Source: Pseudomonas sp. LD120 | Lineage (GTDB): Bacteria; Pseudomonadota; Gammaproteobacteria; Pseudomonadales; Pseudomonadaceae | Direction: 5' to 3' | DNA: 64,000 bases | Assembly: GCF_009861525.1 (NCBI RefSeq) | Contig: NZ_WVHL01000005.1 | Location: 2,914,001-2,978,000, forward strand | In this document: piece after piece, positions 9,735 through 18,800 of the stretch | How positions within the stretch are numbered: position 1 is the first letter of the stretch | Layout: each line of letters starts with the position of its first letter | Translations under genes and position numbers: made by a program | The notes under the pieces: model-generated | What the model was told of the DNA's origin: nothing | The model's database searches: none | What the model saw: the letters and a program-made list of their open reading frames with translations, nothing else

Positions 9735-10696
9735 GGGGCGCGGCGATTGATCCGCGGGTGCGAGACAGCGCCATCGATTGGCTGGTGCGAGTGCAGTCCG
9801 GGCTGATGAGCGCCGCCGAGCAGCAGGCTTTGCAGCAGTGGCGCGAGGCTTGTGCCGAGCATGAGTACGCCTGGCAGCGGGTCAGCCGTCTGCCGCTGAT
9901 GTTGCAGCCGGGGGCCGATCTGTTGGCCGATGCCACGGCGCGTCGGGCCTTGCAGGCGGCGGGCGTCGATCCGCAACGGCGCCGGCAGGTGCTCAAGGGC
10001 CTGGCGGCGTTGGGGCTGCTGGGGAGTGTTGCCTGGCAGGGGGCGGATTCCACCCTGGTGCGTTCGGCCCTGGCCGGTTATCGCACCGGCATCGGCGAAC
10101 GGCGGCGTTGGGCCCTGGCGGATGGCGGGTCACTGTGGCTGAACACCGCCAGTGCGGTGAACCTGGATTTGAGTGCGGGGCACCGCAGTGTGCAGTTGAT
10201 CGAGGGCGAACTGGCGTTGGATACCCCGGCCGGATCGGCGTCTCTGCAACTGCAAACGCCGGATGCGCTGTTGTACAGCCAGGGCGCCCATCTGCTGGTG
10301 CGTCATGATCGCCAGGGCACTCAGGTGACGGTGTTGCGCGGCCTGGTGCAGGTCAGTGCCCGGCAGCCGTCGACCCCGCTGCCCTTGCAGGCCGGCTGGC
10401 AAACCCGGGTCGATGGCCGTGGAGCAGGGCGGCCGAGTTCCGTCGATGCGTTTCTGGCCCAGGCCTGGCTGCGCGGCCTCCTGCCCGCCGAGCGCATGCG
10501 CCTGGATCAGTTGCTGGCAGAGCTTTCGCGCTATCGCCCGGGCTTATTACGTTGCAGCGAAGCGGTTGCCGCTTTGCGGGTGAGCGGCAGTTTCCAGCTG
10601 GACGACACCGATGCCGCCCTGGCCCTGGTGGCCAATACCCTGCCGGTGCGCATCGAGCGCAGAACCCGTTATTGGGTGACGGTGGTGCCGGCCTGA
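9731..10696 (+). CDS. FecR-family anti-sigma factor
   Basis: A 321-aa inner-membrane regulator. Residues about 8-50 match the DUF4880 cytoplasmic anti-sigma segment (AIDWLVRVQSGLMSAAEQQALQQWR, Trp-rich). A hydrophobic stretch near residue 95 (LKGLAALGLLGSVAW) is the membrane anchor, followed by a periplasmic FecR domain (RTGIGERRRWALADGGSLWLNTASAV). It holds the ECF sigma inactive until the receptor's signalling domain contacts it. Translationally coupled to the sigma gene through an ATGA overlap. Confidence 0.92.
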   Translation: MRGAAIDPRVRDSAIDWLVRVQSGLMSAAEQQALQQWREACAEHEYAWQRVSRLPLMLQPGADLLADATARRALQAAGVDPQRRRQVLKGLAALGLLGSVAWQGADSTLVRSALAGYRTGIGERRRWALADGGSLWLNTASAVNLDLSAGHRSVQLIEGELALDTPAGSASLQLQTPDALLYSQGAHLLVRHDRQGTQVTVLRGLVQVSARQPSTPLPLQAGWQTRVDGRGAGRPSSVDAFLAQAWLRGLLPAERMRLDQLLAELSRYRPGLLRCSEAVAALRVSGSFQLDDTDAALALVANTLPVRIERRTRYWVTVVPA

Positions 10697-10793
10697 ACGT
10701 TTTTTTTCACCTGCGCGATAGTTTTTTCGATCTGGCTTGGCCTTCAGGTATTACCCGCCGGCGCAGGTGGGTTTCGATCCCTAGGAGCCTTGC

Positions 10794-13628
10794 ATGTTTT
10801 TCCCCACTCGTGTCTTGCGTACCCATACCTTCGGCCTGCTGTTGTTCAGCCTGCAACCGCTCTACAGCGAGATGGCGCTGGCGGCTGGCGAACGCCACTA
10901 CAGCATCGGCGCCGGTCCCCTGGACCAAGTGCTGTCGCGTTTTGGCGCCGAGGCGGGGATCAGCCTGGCCGGCAGTGCACTGCTTACGGCGGGCAAGACC
11001 AGCCAGGGCCTGCAAGGTGATTTCAATGCCGAAGCGGGCTTGAACCAGCTACTGGCGGGCACCGGCCTGGGCTACGTGCGTCAGGCCGACGGCGGCTATG
11101 CCTTGCGCCTGCGCTTTGATGCGGTGTCGCTGCCGATGCAGAAGATCAAGGGCGAGAACCCTGACGAGCAAGAGGTGTATCGGGCGCCGCGTTCGTCGGT
11201 GTACATCTCCACCGACGACATGCAGCGCTTTGGCGTGGTGTCGGTGGGCGACGTGCTCAAGGGCCAGCCCGGGGTGCAGGTCGGCGACAGCCGCAATGGC
11301 GGCGGCCTGGATGTGAACATCCGCGGCATCCAGGGCCAGAGCCGGGTGGCGGTGACGGTGGACGGGTCGCAACAGGCGCTGGATGTCTATCGCGGTTATG
11401 CCGGCACCCAGCAACGCAGCTACATCGACCCGGACATGATCAGCGACATCGCCATCGACAAGGGCCCGAGCCTGACCTCCAGCGCCATCGGCGGCACGGT
11501 GAAGATGCGCACCCTCGGGGTCGGCGACATCCTCAAGGACGGTCAGCATGTCGGCCTGCGGCTCAAGGGCGATGTCTGGAACAACGGCGTGGCGCCGGCC
11601 CGTCGCGACCCCCATTCCAGGACCGAGGACCTGTACGCGGAACCGCACCACAGCCGTGGCGGGCTGTTCGGCTCGCAGGCCGAGTCCGGCAGTGCCGCGT
11701 TTGCCTACAGCCATGACTTGTTCGATGTGGTGGCGGCCTACGCCCAGCGCACCCAGGGCAACTATTTCGCCGGCAACAAGGGCCAGGATCGCTACCGCAC
11801 CTTTGACCGCTACGGCGATGAACAGACCAGCGTGGCCACCACCTACAACGCCGGGGAAGAGGTGCTGAACTCCTCGTCGAAGACCGTATCGTGGCTGCTC
11901 AAGACCACCCTGCGCCCAGCGGACGGCCACCGCTTCGACCTCGGCTACCGGCGCTATGACGGGCGCATCGGCGAGATCATGCCCTCGGACATTTTCCGTT
12001 TCGGCACCGGTGGCATCTACCAGTATCCCCTGGGCCACACCCAGATCGACACCTACACCGCGCGCTACAACTACCTGCCCGCGGACAACCCGCTGCTGGA
12101 CCTGACTGCCGACCTGTGGCTGACCGATGCGCAAACCAGCCAACTGAGCGCCTGGTCGGCACCGGCCTCCCAGGCCTATCGCACGGATCGCTCCTGGGCC
12201 CGCCAGGCCAACCGCCGCATGGGCGGCGGGCTGGCCAACACCTCGCGCTTGAGCACCGACTACGGCGACTTGAAGCTGGACCTGGGCGGCTCGTTCCAGC
12301 TGGAAGAACTGCGCCCGCAGAAGGGCGTGGTCACCACCCAGGACGACATCAACGCCAACCGCAGCTTGCGCGAAGGCTCGCGGCAGGAGTTCAGCTTCAA
12401 CGGCAAGCTGGAATACCAGCCGGTGGAGCACCTGACGCTGTGGGGCGGCGGTCGTTACACCCACTATCGCAGCAAGGACCATGTGGCCAATGCCACGGCG
12501 CGCAGAGAGGAACGCGAACACAAGTACGTGACCGTCTCCAGGCCCGGCGACTATGGCTACCTGATGTGGTTCCCGGACCAGAACGGGCTGTACACCGATG
12601 CGACCGACCCACGCTTGAACAACGGCATTGTTTTCAATAACACCAACTATCCATTCGAAGGCACGCCCTATAACCAATTCGGCGCGACCGAGACGGAAGT
12701 GGGCGACGCGCAAGTAGGCCGGGTGGTCACCGGCTACAACTATTCCAGCCAGCAGAGCAACAGCGGAAGCGCCTTTGCCCCGGCCTTCGGTATCAACATC
12801 GAAGTGCTGCCAGACACCTTCGTCTATGCCTCTTACACCCAGGGCATTCGCATGCCCTCGCTGTTCGAAACCGGCTACGGTGTGCAGCAGACCACGCCCG
12901 GCAAGGGCCTCAAGCCCGAGCGCTCAAGCAACTGGGAAATCGGCGCCAGCAGCCTGCACAAGGGCTTGTTGCTGGATGACGATGCGGCGGCGATCAAGCT
13001 CGCCTACTTCAACAACAGCATCAAAAACTACATCACCCGCTACTACGATCCGAGCCCGGGCCTGTGGGGCCTGATGCGCTTCAGCAACACCGACAGCTAC
13101 ACCACCCGCGGCCTGGAACTGCAAACCCGCTACGACGCCGGGCGGGTGTTTGCCGACCTGTCGTCCACCTACTACCTGAAGACCGAAACCTGCGACGCGG
13201 CCTTCGCCGCCACCCTGCGCGCCACCAGCAACCCCTACCGGAAAACCGCCGACACCCCGGACTGCACCCCGGGCAGCTTCATGGGGTCCTACACCAACAC
13301 TCAGAACCCGCCGCGCTTTGCCGGCAACCTGACCACCGGCCTGCGCTTCTTCGACCAGAGCCTGACCCTCGGCACGCGGATCACCTACACCTCGGGGCCC
13401 ACCGTCACCGCCGACAAGCCCTGGCAGACCGGCGCCACCACGCCGCAACTGAACTACCGCGAAGTGGCGTTGTTCGATCTGTTCCTCAATTACAAGTTGC
13501 AGGAAGACGCCAGCCTCAACGTGTCGCTGCAAAACCTCACGGATCGCTACTACCTGGACCCGCTGGCGCAGAGCTTCATGCCGGCGCCGGGGCGTACGCT
13601 GCGGGTGGGGATGCAGGCGAAGTTCTGA
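10794..13628 (+). CDS. TonB-dependent haem receptor with signalling (STN) domain, HasR/HxuA-like
   Basis: A 944-aa outer-membrane receptor. A signal peptide (about 1-32) is followed by an STN signalling domain (HYSIGAGPLDQVLSRFGAEAGISLAG...), a plug (about 120-240, with VSVGDVLKGQPGVQVGD and IRGIQGQSRVAVTVDG) and a 22-strand barrel ending in the aromatic residue of VGMQAKF. GIRMPSLFE and GLKPERSSNWEIG resemble the FRAP/NPNL region of haem receptors, and two cysteines occur in a late extracellular loop as in HasR-type proteins. An AGGAG site precedes the ATG. It takes up haem and reports occupancy to the neighbouring anti-sigma factor. The haem assignment is by family likeness. Confidence 0.88.
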   Translation: MFFPTRVLRTHTFGLLLFSLQPLYSEMALAAGERHYSIGAGPLDQVLSRFGAEAGISLAGSALLTAGKTSQGLQGDFNAEAGLNQLLAGTGLGYVRQADGGYALRLRFDAVSLPMQKIKGENPDEQEVYRAPRSSVYISTDDMQRFGVVSVGDVLKGQPGVQVGDSRNGGGLDVNIRGIQGQSRVAVTVDGSQQALDVYRGYAGTQQRSYIDPDMISDIAIDKGPSLTSSAIGGTVKMRTLGVGDILKDGQHVGLRLKGDVWNNGVAPARRDPHSRTEDLYAEPHHSRGGLFGSQAESGSAAFAYSHDLFDVVAAYAQRTQGNYFAGNKGQDRYRTFDRYGDEQTSVATTYNAGEEVLNSSSKTVSWLLKTTLRPADGHRFDLGYRRYDGRIGEIMPSDIFRFGTGGIYQYPLGHTQIDTYTARYNYLPADNPLLDLTADLWLTDAQTSQLSAWSAPASQAYRTDRSWARQANRRMGGGLANTSRLSTDYGDLKLDLGGSFQLEELRPQKGVVTTQDDINANRSLREGSRQEFSFNGKLEYQPVEHLTLWGGGRYTHYRSKDHVANATARREEREHKYVTVSRPGDYGYLMWFPDQNGLYTDATDPRLNNGIVFNNTNYPFEGTPYNQFGATETEVGDAQVGRVVTGYNYSSQQSNSGSAFAPAFGINIEVLPDTFVYASYTQGIRMPSLFETGYGVQQTTPGKGLKPERSSNWEIGASSLHKGLLLDDDAAAIKLAYFNNSIKNYITRYYDPSPGLWGLMRFSNTDSYTTRGLELQTRYDAGRVFADLSSTYYLKTETCDAAFAATLRATSNPYRKTADTPDCTPGSFMGSYTNTQNPPRFAGNLTTGLRFFDQSLTLGTRITYTSGPTVTADKPWQTGATTPQLNYREVALFDLFLNYKLQEDASLNVSLQNLTDRYYLDPLAQSFMPAPGRTLRVGMQAKF

Positions 13629-13731
13629 GGGGCCGGCAGTGGCCAGCCGGTTGCGGTGAGTCAACGCGACGGCCATTCAGAGGGCGCTTTTGCGGCTACA
13701 GTTTTGAGTGCCCTAATTGAGAGGAATCCAG

Positions 13732-14196
13732 ATGAACCTTCTGTCTTCTGTATCGCCACCCAAGCCTGTTGCCCTGCTGGGTTATGGCGGTTTGCTGCCG
13801 TTTCTCGGGCTGGCGTTGCTGGCCGTGGTTGCGCACGGACAGCGGCTGTTGTGGTGCCAGGCACTGGTCAGTTACGGGGCGGTGATCCTGAGTTTTGTCG
13901 GAGCCCTGCATTGGGGCTTTGCCATGATCGCTCCCGGCATGAACGCGCAGCAGCGTCACACACGCTTTATTTGGAGCATCGTCCCTGCGCTGATGGGGTG
14001 GGTCGCAACCTTGCTGCCGCTGTCATGGGGCGGGCTGTTATTGATTGTCGGATTCTTCGCGCACTGGTGGCAGGACCGGCAGCTCTCGCAGGTCATGCAC
14101 CTACCGGCCTGGTACCTGCCGATGCGTTTGCGACTGACCATCGTGGCCAGCGCCTGCCTACTGCTGGGTGTGCTCGTGATGGCCATCGGGAGTTAA
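13732..14196 (+). CDS. DUF3429 family membrane protein
   Basis: A 154-aa inner-membrane protein with about five hydrophobic helices. YGAVILSFVGALHWGFAM and the GFFAHWWQDR region are typical of the DUF3429 family, whose function is unknown. I start it at the ATG at 13732 because GAGAGGA lies about 8 bp upstream; four more codons of open frame precede it. It follows the haem receptor by 103 bp but may be transcribed independently. Confidence 0.85.
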   Translation: MNLLSSVSPPKPVALLGYGGLLPFLGLALLAVVAHGQRLLWCQALVSYGAVILSFVGALHWGFAMIAPGMNAQQRHTRFIWSIVPALMGWVATLLPLSWGGLLLIVGFFAHWWQDRQLSQVMHLPAWYLPMRLRLTIVASACLLLGVLVMAIGS

Positions 14197-14361
14197 GTGC
14201 GACGTTCAGCTGCCGCCTCCCACCGAAGGGGCGGTGGTTGAAGCAACAGGCATCGCCGAGGAAGGGCGCAGAGGATCATTGACTGGATTGACGAAGAGTT
14301 ACCAGCCCCGCCGAGCGGCGGCTGATATCATGGCGGCACTTAAAAAGCCGGGCAGCCCCAC

Positions 14362-14523
14362 ATGAATCGTCGCAAGAAAATCCAGCAGCTATTGAAGGCC
14401 CACGCCAAGAAGGCCAGTGCCAAACTGGCTCCGCAGAAAAAGTCCAAGTACATCAGCAAGGCTGATCGGGCGAAGCTGGCCACCGAGTCCAATGACGACG
14501 CAGTGGTTGTCACTGAGAGCTGA
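14362..14523 (+). CDS. DUF2986 basic microprotein
   Basis: A 53-aa, lysine-rich protein beginning MNRRKKIQQLLKAHAKKASAKL with an acidic tail ending VVVTES. The start and composition match DUF2986, a short gammaproteobacterial family of unknown role. It has no membrane segment. The strong positive charge suggests RNA or ribosome contact, which is inference only. It is independent of its neighbours. Confidence 0.85.
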   Translation: MNRRKKIQQLLKAHAKKASAKLAPQKKSKYISKADRAKLATESNDDAVVVTES

Positions 14524-14630
14524 TCCGTCCGCTTGAAGCCCGATGGACCTTTATCTGGCCGACTTGCGCGACGCTATCTTTTCTCGGGCGGAGCACGCCT
14601 CTGGCCAGCAGAGGCGCGGCGGGGTCAGTT

Positions 14631-15107
14631 CTACAGAGGGCAGAGCATGGTCTGCACCTTGATATGGGGGTGGCTTTCCAGGGGTTCCCATTCATCGATG
14701 AAGGCGAATCCCTGCTTCAGATAGAAGTGTGCGGCTCTTGCGTTCTCGAGGGCGACGTCCAGATACACGCACTCATGGCCCTGGTCTCGCCCACGGGATT
14801 TCACCGCGTCCACCAGCTTCGCGGCCACGCCGCTACCCCGTGCGTCGGGGGCCACCCACATGCCAATCAAGTTGTAGCGGTTCGCGCCACTGACTGCGGC
14901 ACCAATCATTCCCACCGGCTGCTGGTCCTTGAAGGCCAGCCAGAATTGGCTACCGGTTGACGAGGCGCGGTCCTGCCACTGCTGGTCACTGTAGTTAGCG
15001 GCAGTCTGGTAACTCACGCCAAAGGCAGTCGGGGTGTCCTGAAGTGCCGCGAGACGAACGCGCTTCAACAGCATCCAGTCCCTGGTTTGCGTCAATCGAA
15101 TGTCCAT
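14631..15107 (-). CDS. GNAT family N-acetyltransferase
   Basis: A 158-aa acetyltransferase. The acetyl-CoA loop is seen as MWVAPDARGSGVAAKLVDAVKSRGRDQG (the R/Q-x-x-G-x-G/A motif), followed by the typical strand-helix ALENARAAHFYLKQGFAFIDEWEPL. The length is normal for a single GNAT domain. The acceptor molecule cannot be predicted. It is 51 bp upstream of a P-loop kinase-like gene that faces the other way relative to its start. Confidence 0.9.
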   Translation of the reverse strand: MDIRLTQTRDWMLLKRVRLAALQDTPTAFGVSYQTAANYSDQQWQDRASSTGSQFWLAFKDQQPVGMIGAAVSGANRYNLIGMWVAPDARGSGVAAKLVDAVKSRGRDQGHECVYLDVALENARAAHFYLKQGFAFIDEWEPLESHPHIKVQTMLCPL

Positions 15108-15158
15108 GATTTTCCTGAAGGTGGCTGAAGACTCAACAACTCGCCAATCCGCTGAGCA

Positions 15159-15704
15159 TTATCCTTGAAGCTTGAAGCTGCCTTGGACCGTGGCGGATAA
15201 GTCCTGCACAAATGCGCCAACCTCTCGGGCACTGCGCAGGTGAACGACAGGCACCTGTGGCCCGATAGCTAGGCGTACAGCCTCGATGCCTGGGCGGTTT
15301 ACCCTATCGAAATTCCACACGAAATTCAGAAATTTCAGGAACTCCCCGTTCAGCTTTTCGCTGCAGCCAACAGGAAGATCGGCCCGGGGGCGATTCAGCA
15401 GGCTGCGCAACATCACTCGCCGCAGGCAAGTGGTGCGGTGGGTGTCGAGCCAGATGATCAGGTCGGCACGGGGCAGTCGCAGGTCGAAGGTGCGCCGGGA
15501 GTAGTTGCCTTCACAGATCCAGGCATCCCCGCAGACGGCCTGCCGGACTCGGCTGCGGAAAACCTCATTGTCCGCCTCGACCCAGCCGGGCTCCCAGAAC
15601 AGCCTGTCCAGGTGTACGACCGGCAACTGAAGGCGGCGACCCAGTTCACGGGCCAGGGTCGATTTGCCACTTCCCGCATTGCCCAGAATCACGATGCGCT
15701 GCAT
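15159..15704 (-). CDS. P-loop nucleotide kinase-like protein (DNA topology modulation FlaR-like)
   Basis: A 181-aa P-loop ATPase starting MQRIVILGNAGSGKSTLARELGRRL, so Walker A lies within the first 20 residues. HLDRLFWEPGW and the long basic helix TTCLRRVMLRSLLNRPR are features of proteins annotated as 'topology modulation protein' or shikimate/adenylate-kinase-like AAA proteins. I use the ATG at 15704. The open frame extends another 96 codons upstream, but that part is not kinase-like. The substrate is unknown; the FlaR name is historical. Confidence 0.82.
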   Translation of the reverse strand: MQRIVILGNAGSGKSTLARELGRRLQLPVVHLDRLFWEPGWVEADNEVFRSRVRQAVCGDAWICEGNYSRRTFDLRLPRADLIIWLDTHRTTCLRRVMLRSLLNRPRADLPVGCSEKLNGEFLKFLNFVWNFDRVNRPGIEAVRLAIGPQVPVVHLRSAREVGAFVQDLSATVQGSFKLQG

Positions 15705-15990
15705 GAGCCAGTCCCTGCTGAAAAAACCGCCAAGCCTAGCATTCACCGATTGCCGAAAAACCTGTGCTCTTCGAAAACGAGCAAAAAAACTGCGGATTAT
15801 CCGGCCCCGGGCACCGGTGGCGCCCGGTGCGGCTTTGCAGCCCGTGATGTAGAGTTCCGCCCGGGCCAGCGCTGTATCGTCGACTTCTCTACCCGCGACG
15901 ACATCATCGAAGGCTGTAACGCGAAGGTCGATACCAAGTCGATGGCATTGACTCTTCATGGGCCGACCACAAGAGAAGGGGACGGACAAC

Positions 15991-16479
15991 ATGCATTGGA
16001 TTCAGGCCCTGATCGGGCCGCTCGAGGTGCTGGCCGAAGTGCGGGCTGAGCTGCCGTCAGCGGTGCTGTGCCCGCTGTGCCAAGGGTTGGCGTTGATCCC
16101 GGTGACCGAGGCGCTCGAGCTGCAACTCCAGGGACGAGCACAGGGGCGACTGTCCGCCGTACGCCCCTTTTCGGGTGAGCTGGCCTGCGGTGTCGCCGAG
16201 CTGGCGGCGCAGCTCTCGGATCGAGGCCCTATTGTTTATGCCGCGACCTACTTCCATGGCGGTACAGGCGGGCAAGACGCCGTTGTCTGGCTTGAGGGCG
16301 AGGTGGTGCTGAACATCGGCGACGAGGAGGACGACATGAGCCCCTGGCCGGACTCTCCGATCAGTCGCGCCTTGCGCCGGATCGGGGTCGTGGCCAAGGT
16401 CGGTGAGGATGAGTTCGATGCGTTGGGGCTGGGTCGCCATCGAAGCAACCAGGCCTGGGCCGACGCTCAGTCCGCCTGA
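15991..16479 (+). CDS. hypothetical protein
   Basis: A 162-aa soluble protein starting MHWIQALIGPLEVLAEVRAEL. The start is chosen because AGAAGGGGAC lies directly upstream. It contains a CPLC pair near residue 30, GPIVYAATYFHGGTGGQDAVVWLEGEVV in the centre and an acidic patch (DEEDDMSPWPDSPISRALRRIG). I do not recognise the family, although the size and hydrophilic, acidic nature resemble immunity-type proteins. No toxin gene is adjacent. Confidence 0.75.
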   Translation: MHWIQALIGPLEVLAEVRAELPSAVLCPLCQGLALIPVTEALELQLQGRAQGRLSAVRPFSGELACGVAELAAQLSDRGPIVYAATYFHGGTGGQDAVVWLEGEVVLNIGDEEDDMSPWPDSPISRALRRIGVVAKVGEDEFDALGLGRHRSNQAWADAQSA

Positions 16480-16506
16480 CGCTCCTGGGCCAAAGCATGC
16501 CGCCCA

Positions 16507-16719
16507 CTACGTTTGCTCTTGTTCGGCAAGGTCGGTCTTGTATTCGCCCCACTCCATGTACGCGTAGTACTGGGTCATTGCTTCGAAGTGGCTGTGGGCT
16601 TCAACTTCCCACACAAGCTGGGCGTCGGGGTGAAGCAGTTTGCGTGCGGTGTTTCCCTGTGGGCCGCTCAGACAGAAGGTCTGGCAGTCATCCGGTTCCA
16701 TCCAGAGTTGATAATTCAT
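16507..16719 (-). CDS. small hypothetical protein
   Basis: A 70-aa acidic soluble protein, starting MNYQLWMEPDDCQTFCLSGPQG, with aromatic-rich central segments (HFEAMTQYYAYMEWGEY). An AAAGATG sequence upstream is only a weak ribosome site. Family unknown. Convergent with the 162-aa hypothetical gene. Confidence 0.65.
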   Translation of the reverse strand: MNYQLWMEPDDCQTFCLSGPQGNTARKLLHPDAQLVWEVEAHSHFEAMTQYYAYMEWGEYKTDLAEQEQT

Positions 16720-16819
16720 CTTTGATACCCATCTTTTTTGCTTTGGTGCGCTCGTTAGCCTTTTGCCCCTGGGCTTCTGAGTGGGGTGGGTGCGCTATCG
16801 CGGTTTTGCTTCGATCGAC

Positions 16820-17080
16820 CTAGATCGAGCCGACCGAGCGCAGGTATTTTCGTGCCTGACGGCCGGTGATCTTTTCTGGCTCAAGGACATACAGCGAGCT
16901 CCAAAGCGGCGGTAAACCCAGCTCCTCCATGTAGGAAGTGAAACTGTTGAAAGGCTCGGTACCAATGGTCTCGGCGCTGAGCCAGAGCAACTCGCACTCT
17001 TGGCAAACGTACAGAATCTCCTGCGTTGCCCGCACTTGAACCTTGGTCACTTCGCCTTGTTCACATTCTGGACAGAGCAT
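16820..17080 (-). CDS. small zinc-ribbon-like protein
   Basis: An 86-aa protein with two CxxC knuckles, CPEC at residues 3-6 and CQEC near 28, separated by about 20 residues, as in a treble-clef or zinc-ribbon fold. The ATG at 17080 puts the first knuckle at the N-terminus and has GGAAGC upstream; the longer open frame upstream is not protein-like. It could act as a nucleic-acid or protein adaptor. Function unknown. Confidence 0.72.
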   Translation of the reverse strand: MLCPECEQGEVTKVQVRATQEILYVCQECELLWLSAETIGTEPFNSFTSYMEELGLPPLWSSLYVLEPEKITGRQARKYLRSVGSI

Positions 17081-17328
17081 TTTTTCAGCTTCCAAATGGG
17101 CACGGAGTCTATCACTGACCAGGGTGCACGCTGCCAGCAACGAAGGTCGGCTTCCGCTCAGAAACCCGCCATGCAGGACGGTGCTTTCGACCCCGTCCGG
17201 AGCGGGCCTTTTCTGCAGCGCATCCCAGGTCCCGGTCGCATAAATTTGAAAAGCCCGGCATTGCCCGCCAGAATCGCCCCCCGATCCGGCCCTGGCTGGC
17301 GGACGTTCGTGGTGAAAAGGGGCAGCAG

Positions 17329-18021
17329 TTGAAGCAACAGACATTGTCCATGCGCCTGGCGCGTGTAGCGGCGCATGTGCCGGCCGGCGCGCGGCTGGCC
17401 GATATCGGCTCGGATCACGGCTACTTGCCGTTGGCCTTGGTCAGCCGCGGCACCATCGTTGCAGCGGTGGCCGGGGAGGTGGCGTTGACGCCGTTTCGCT
17501 CGGCCCAGCGCGCGGTGCTCGAGAGCGGCAGGGAGCAGCAGATCGACGTGCGCCTGGCCAACGGTCTGGCCGCGATCGAACCGGCAGACGGGATCACGGC
17601 GATCAGCCTCTGTGGCATGGGCGGCGAGACCATCCGTGACATCCTCGAGGGCGGCCAGGCGCGCTTGAGCGGTGAGGAGCGTCTGATCCTGCAGCCCAAC
17701 GGCGGCGAGCAGCCGTTGCGCCAATGGTTGATGGAACATGACTACCAGATCCTCGCCGAGGAAGTGCTGCGAGAGAACCGCTTCGACTACGAAATCATCG
17801 TCGCCGAGCGCCTCGGGCCGGTGCAGTACAGCGCCCGGGAACTGTACTTCGGCCCGCTGCAAATGCAGGCCCGCAGCCCGGCGTTCCTGGCCAAGTGGCA
17901 GCGCCTGCTGCGGCTGAAGCAGCGCACCCTGGCCAATTTCACTCAAGCCCAGGCCGTGCCCGAGGAAAAGGTGCAAGAGGTCGTCCGCCAGACGCAATGG
18001 ATCAGCGAGTTGCTGGCTTGA
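17329..18021 (+). CDS. trmK: tRNA (adenine(22)-N1)-methyltransferase
   Basis: A 230-aa SAM-dependent methyltransferase that modifies A22 in the D-loop of tRNAs. The SAM motif is LADIGSDHGYLPLALV, followed by CGMGGETIRDIL and LQPNGGEQPLRQWL, all hallmarks of TrmK/YqfN. I begin at the TTG at 17329, preceded by AAAAGGGG at good spacing; an ATG at 17350 would shorten the protein by seven residues. It is a single-gene unit. Confidence 0.93.
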   Translation: MKQQTLSMRLARVAAHVPAGARLADIGSDHGYLPLALVSRGTIVAAVAGEVALTPFRSAQRAVLESGREQQIDVRLANGLAAIEPADGITAISLCGMGGETIRDILEGGQARLSGEERLILQPNGGEQPLRQWLMEHDYQILAEEVLRENRFDYEIIVAERLGPVQYSARELYFGPLQMQARSPAFLAKWQRLLRLKQRTLANFTQAQAVPEEKVQEVVRQTQWISELLA

Positions 18022-18083
18022 GCCGGTGCTTCAAGTGGGCCGCAATGTCCGGGACCCAGCGAGAGGGCACGGGATTCGTGCTC

Positions 18084-18788
18084 TCAGATCGAACGCTGGT
18101 TGACCCGGGCCATGAGTTGCTCGGCACTTTCCTTGCGCTCCGAGTAGCGATCCACCAGGAACGCTTGCTGGTCCCGTAGCACAAGGGTGAACTTCACCAG
18201 CTCCTCCATCACGTCGACGACCCGGTCGTAGTAGGCCGAGGGTTTCATCCGTCCCGATTCGTCGAATTCCAGGTAGGCCTTCGGCACCGAGGATTGATTG
18301 GGGATGGTGAACATGCGCATCCAGCGGCCCAGCACCCGCAGCTGATTGACCACGTTGAACGACTGCGAGCCGCCGCACACTTGCATCACCGCCAGGGTCT
18401 TGCCCTGGGTCGGGCGCACGGCACCGAGCTCCAGGGGAATCCAGTCGATCTGTGCCTTGAACACCGCCGACATCGCGCCGTGGCGCTCCGGCGAGCACCA
18501 GACCTGGCCTTCGGACCATTGCACCAGATCCCGCAGTTGCTGAACCTTGGGATGGTCCACGGGAGCGTCGTCGGGCAGCGGCAGTCCGGACGGATCGAAG
18601 ATCCGGGTTTGTGCGCCAAAGTGCTGCAGCAGGCGTGCGGCTTCTTCGACCAGCAGGCGGCTGAACGAGCGTTCCCGGGTCGAGCCGTACAGCAGCAGGA
18701 TGCGAGGTTTGTGCTCGGGCCTGGCGTGCTTGCCGTCGAACAGGGAGAGGTCGAGGTTGGGCAGTTGTTCTGACAGGTGTTCTGACAT
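18084..18788 (-). CDS. arsH: ArsH, NADPH-dependent FMN reductase
   Basis: A 234-aa flavoprotein of the NADPH-dependent FMN reductase family. The flavodoxin-like fold begins RILLLYGSTRERSFSRLLVEEAARLL, with PERHGAMSAVFKAQIDWIPL further on, both typical of ArsH. It oxidises organic arsenicals or serves as a quinone/iron reductase in arsenic-resistance operons. It lies 12 bp downstream of arsC in the order arsR-arsC-arsH. Its length matches known ArsH proteins. Confidence 0.93.
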   Translation of the reverse strand: MSEHLSEQLPNLDLSLFDGKHARPEHKPRILLLYGSTRERSFSRLLVEEAARLLQHFGAQTRIFDPSGLPLPDDAPVDHPKVQQLRDLVQWSEGQVWCSPERHGAMSAVFKAQIDWIPLELGAVRPTQGKTLAVMQVCGGSQSFNVVNQLRVLGRWMRMFTIPNQSSVPKAYLEFDESGRMKPSAYYDRVVDVMEELVKFTLVLRDQQAFLVDRYSERKESAEQLMARVNQRSI

Positions 18789-18800
18789 GTGTCCTCCGGC

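Noticed and set aside
11049..12713. 554-codon minus-strand frame inside the haem receptor
   Set aside because: It is antisense to a well-conserved TonB receptor and has shadow-like Ala/Val/His-rich composition.
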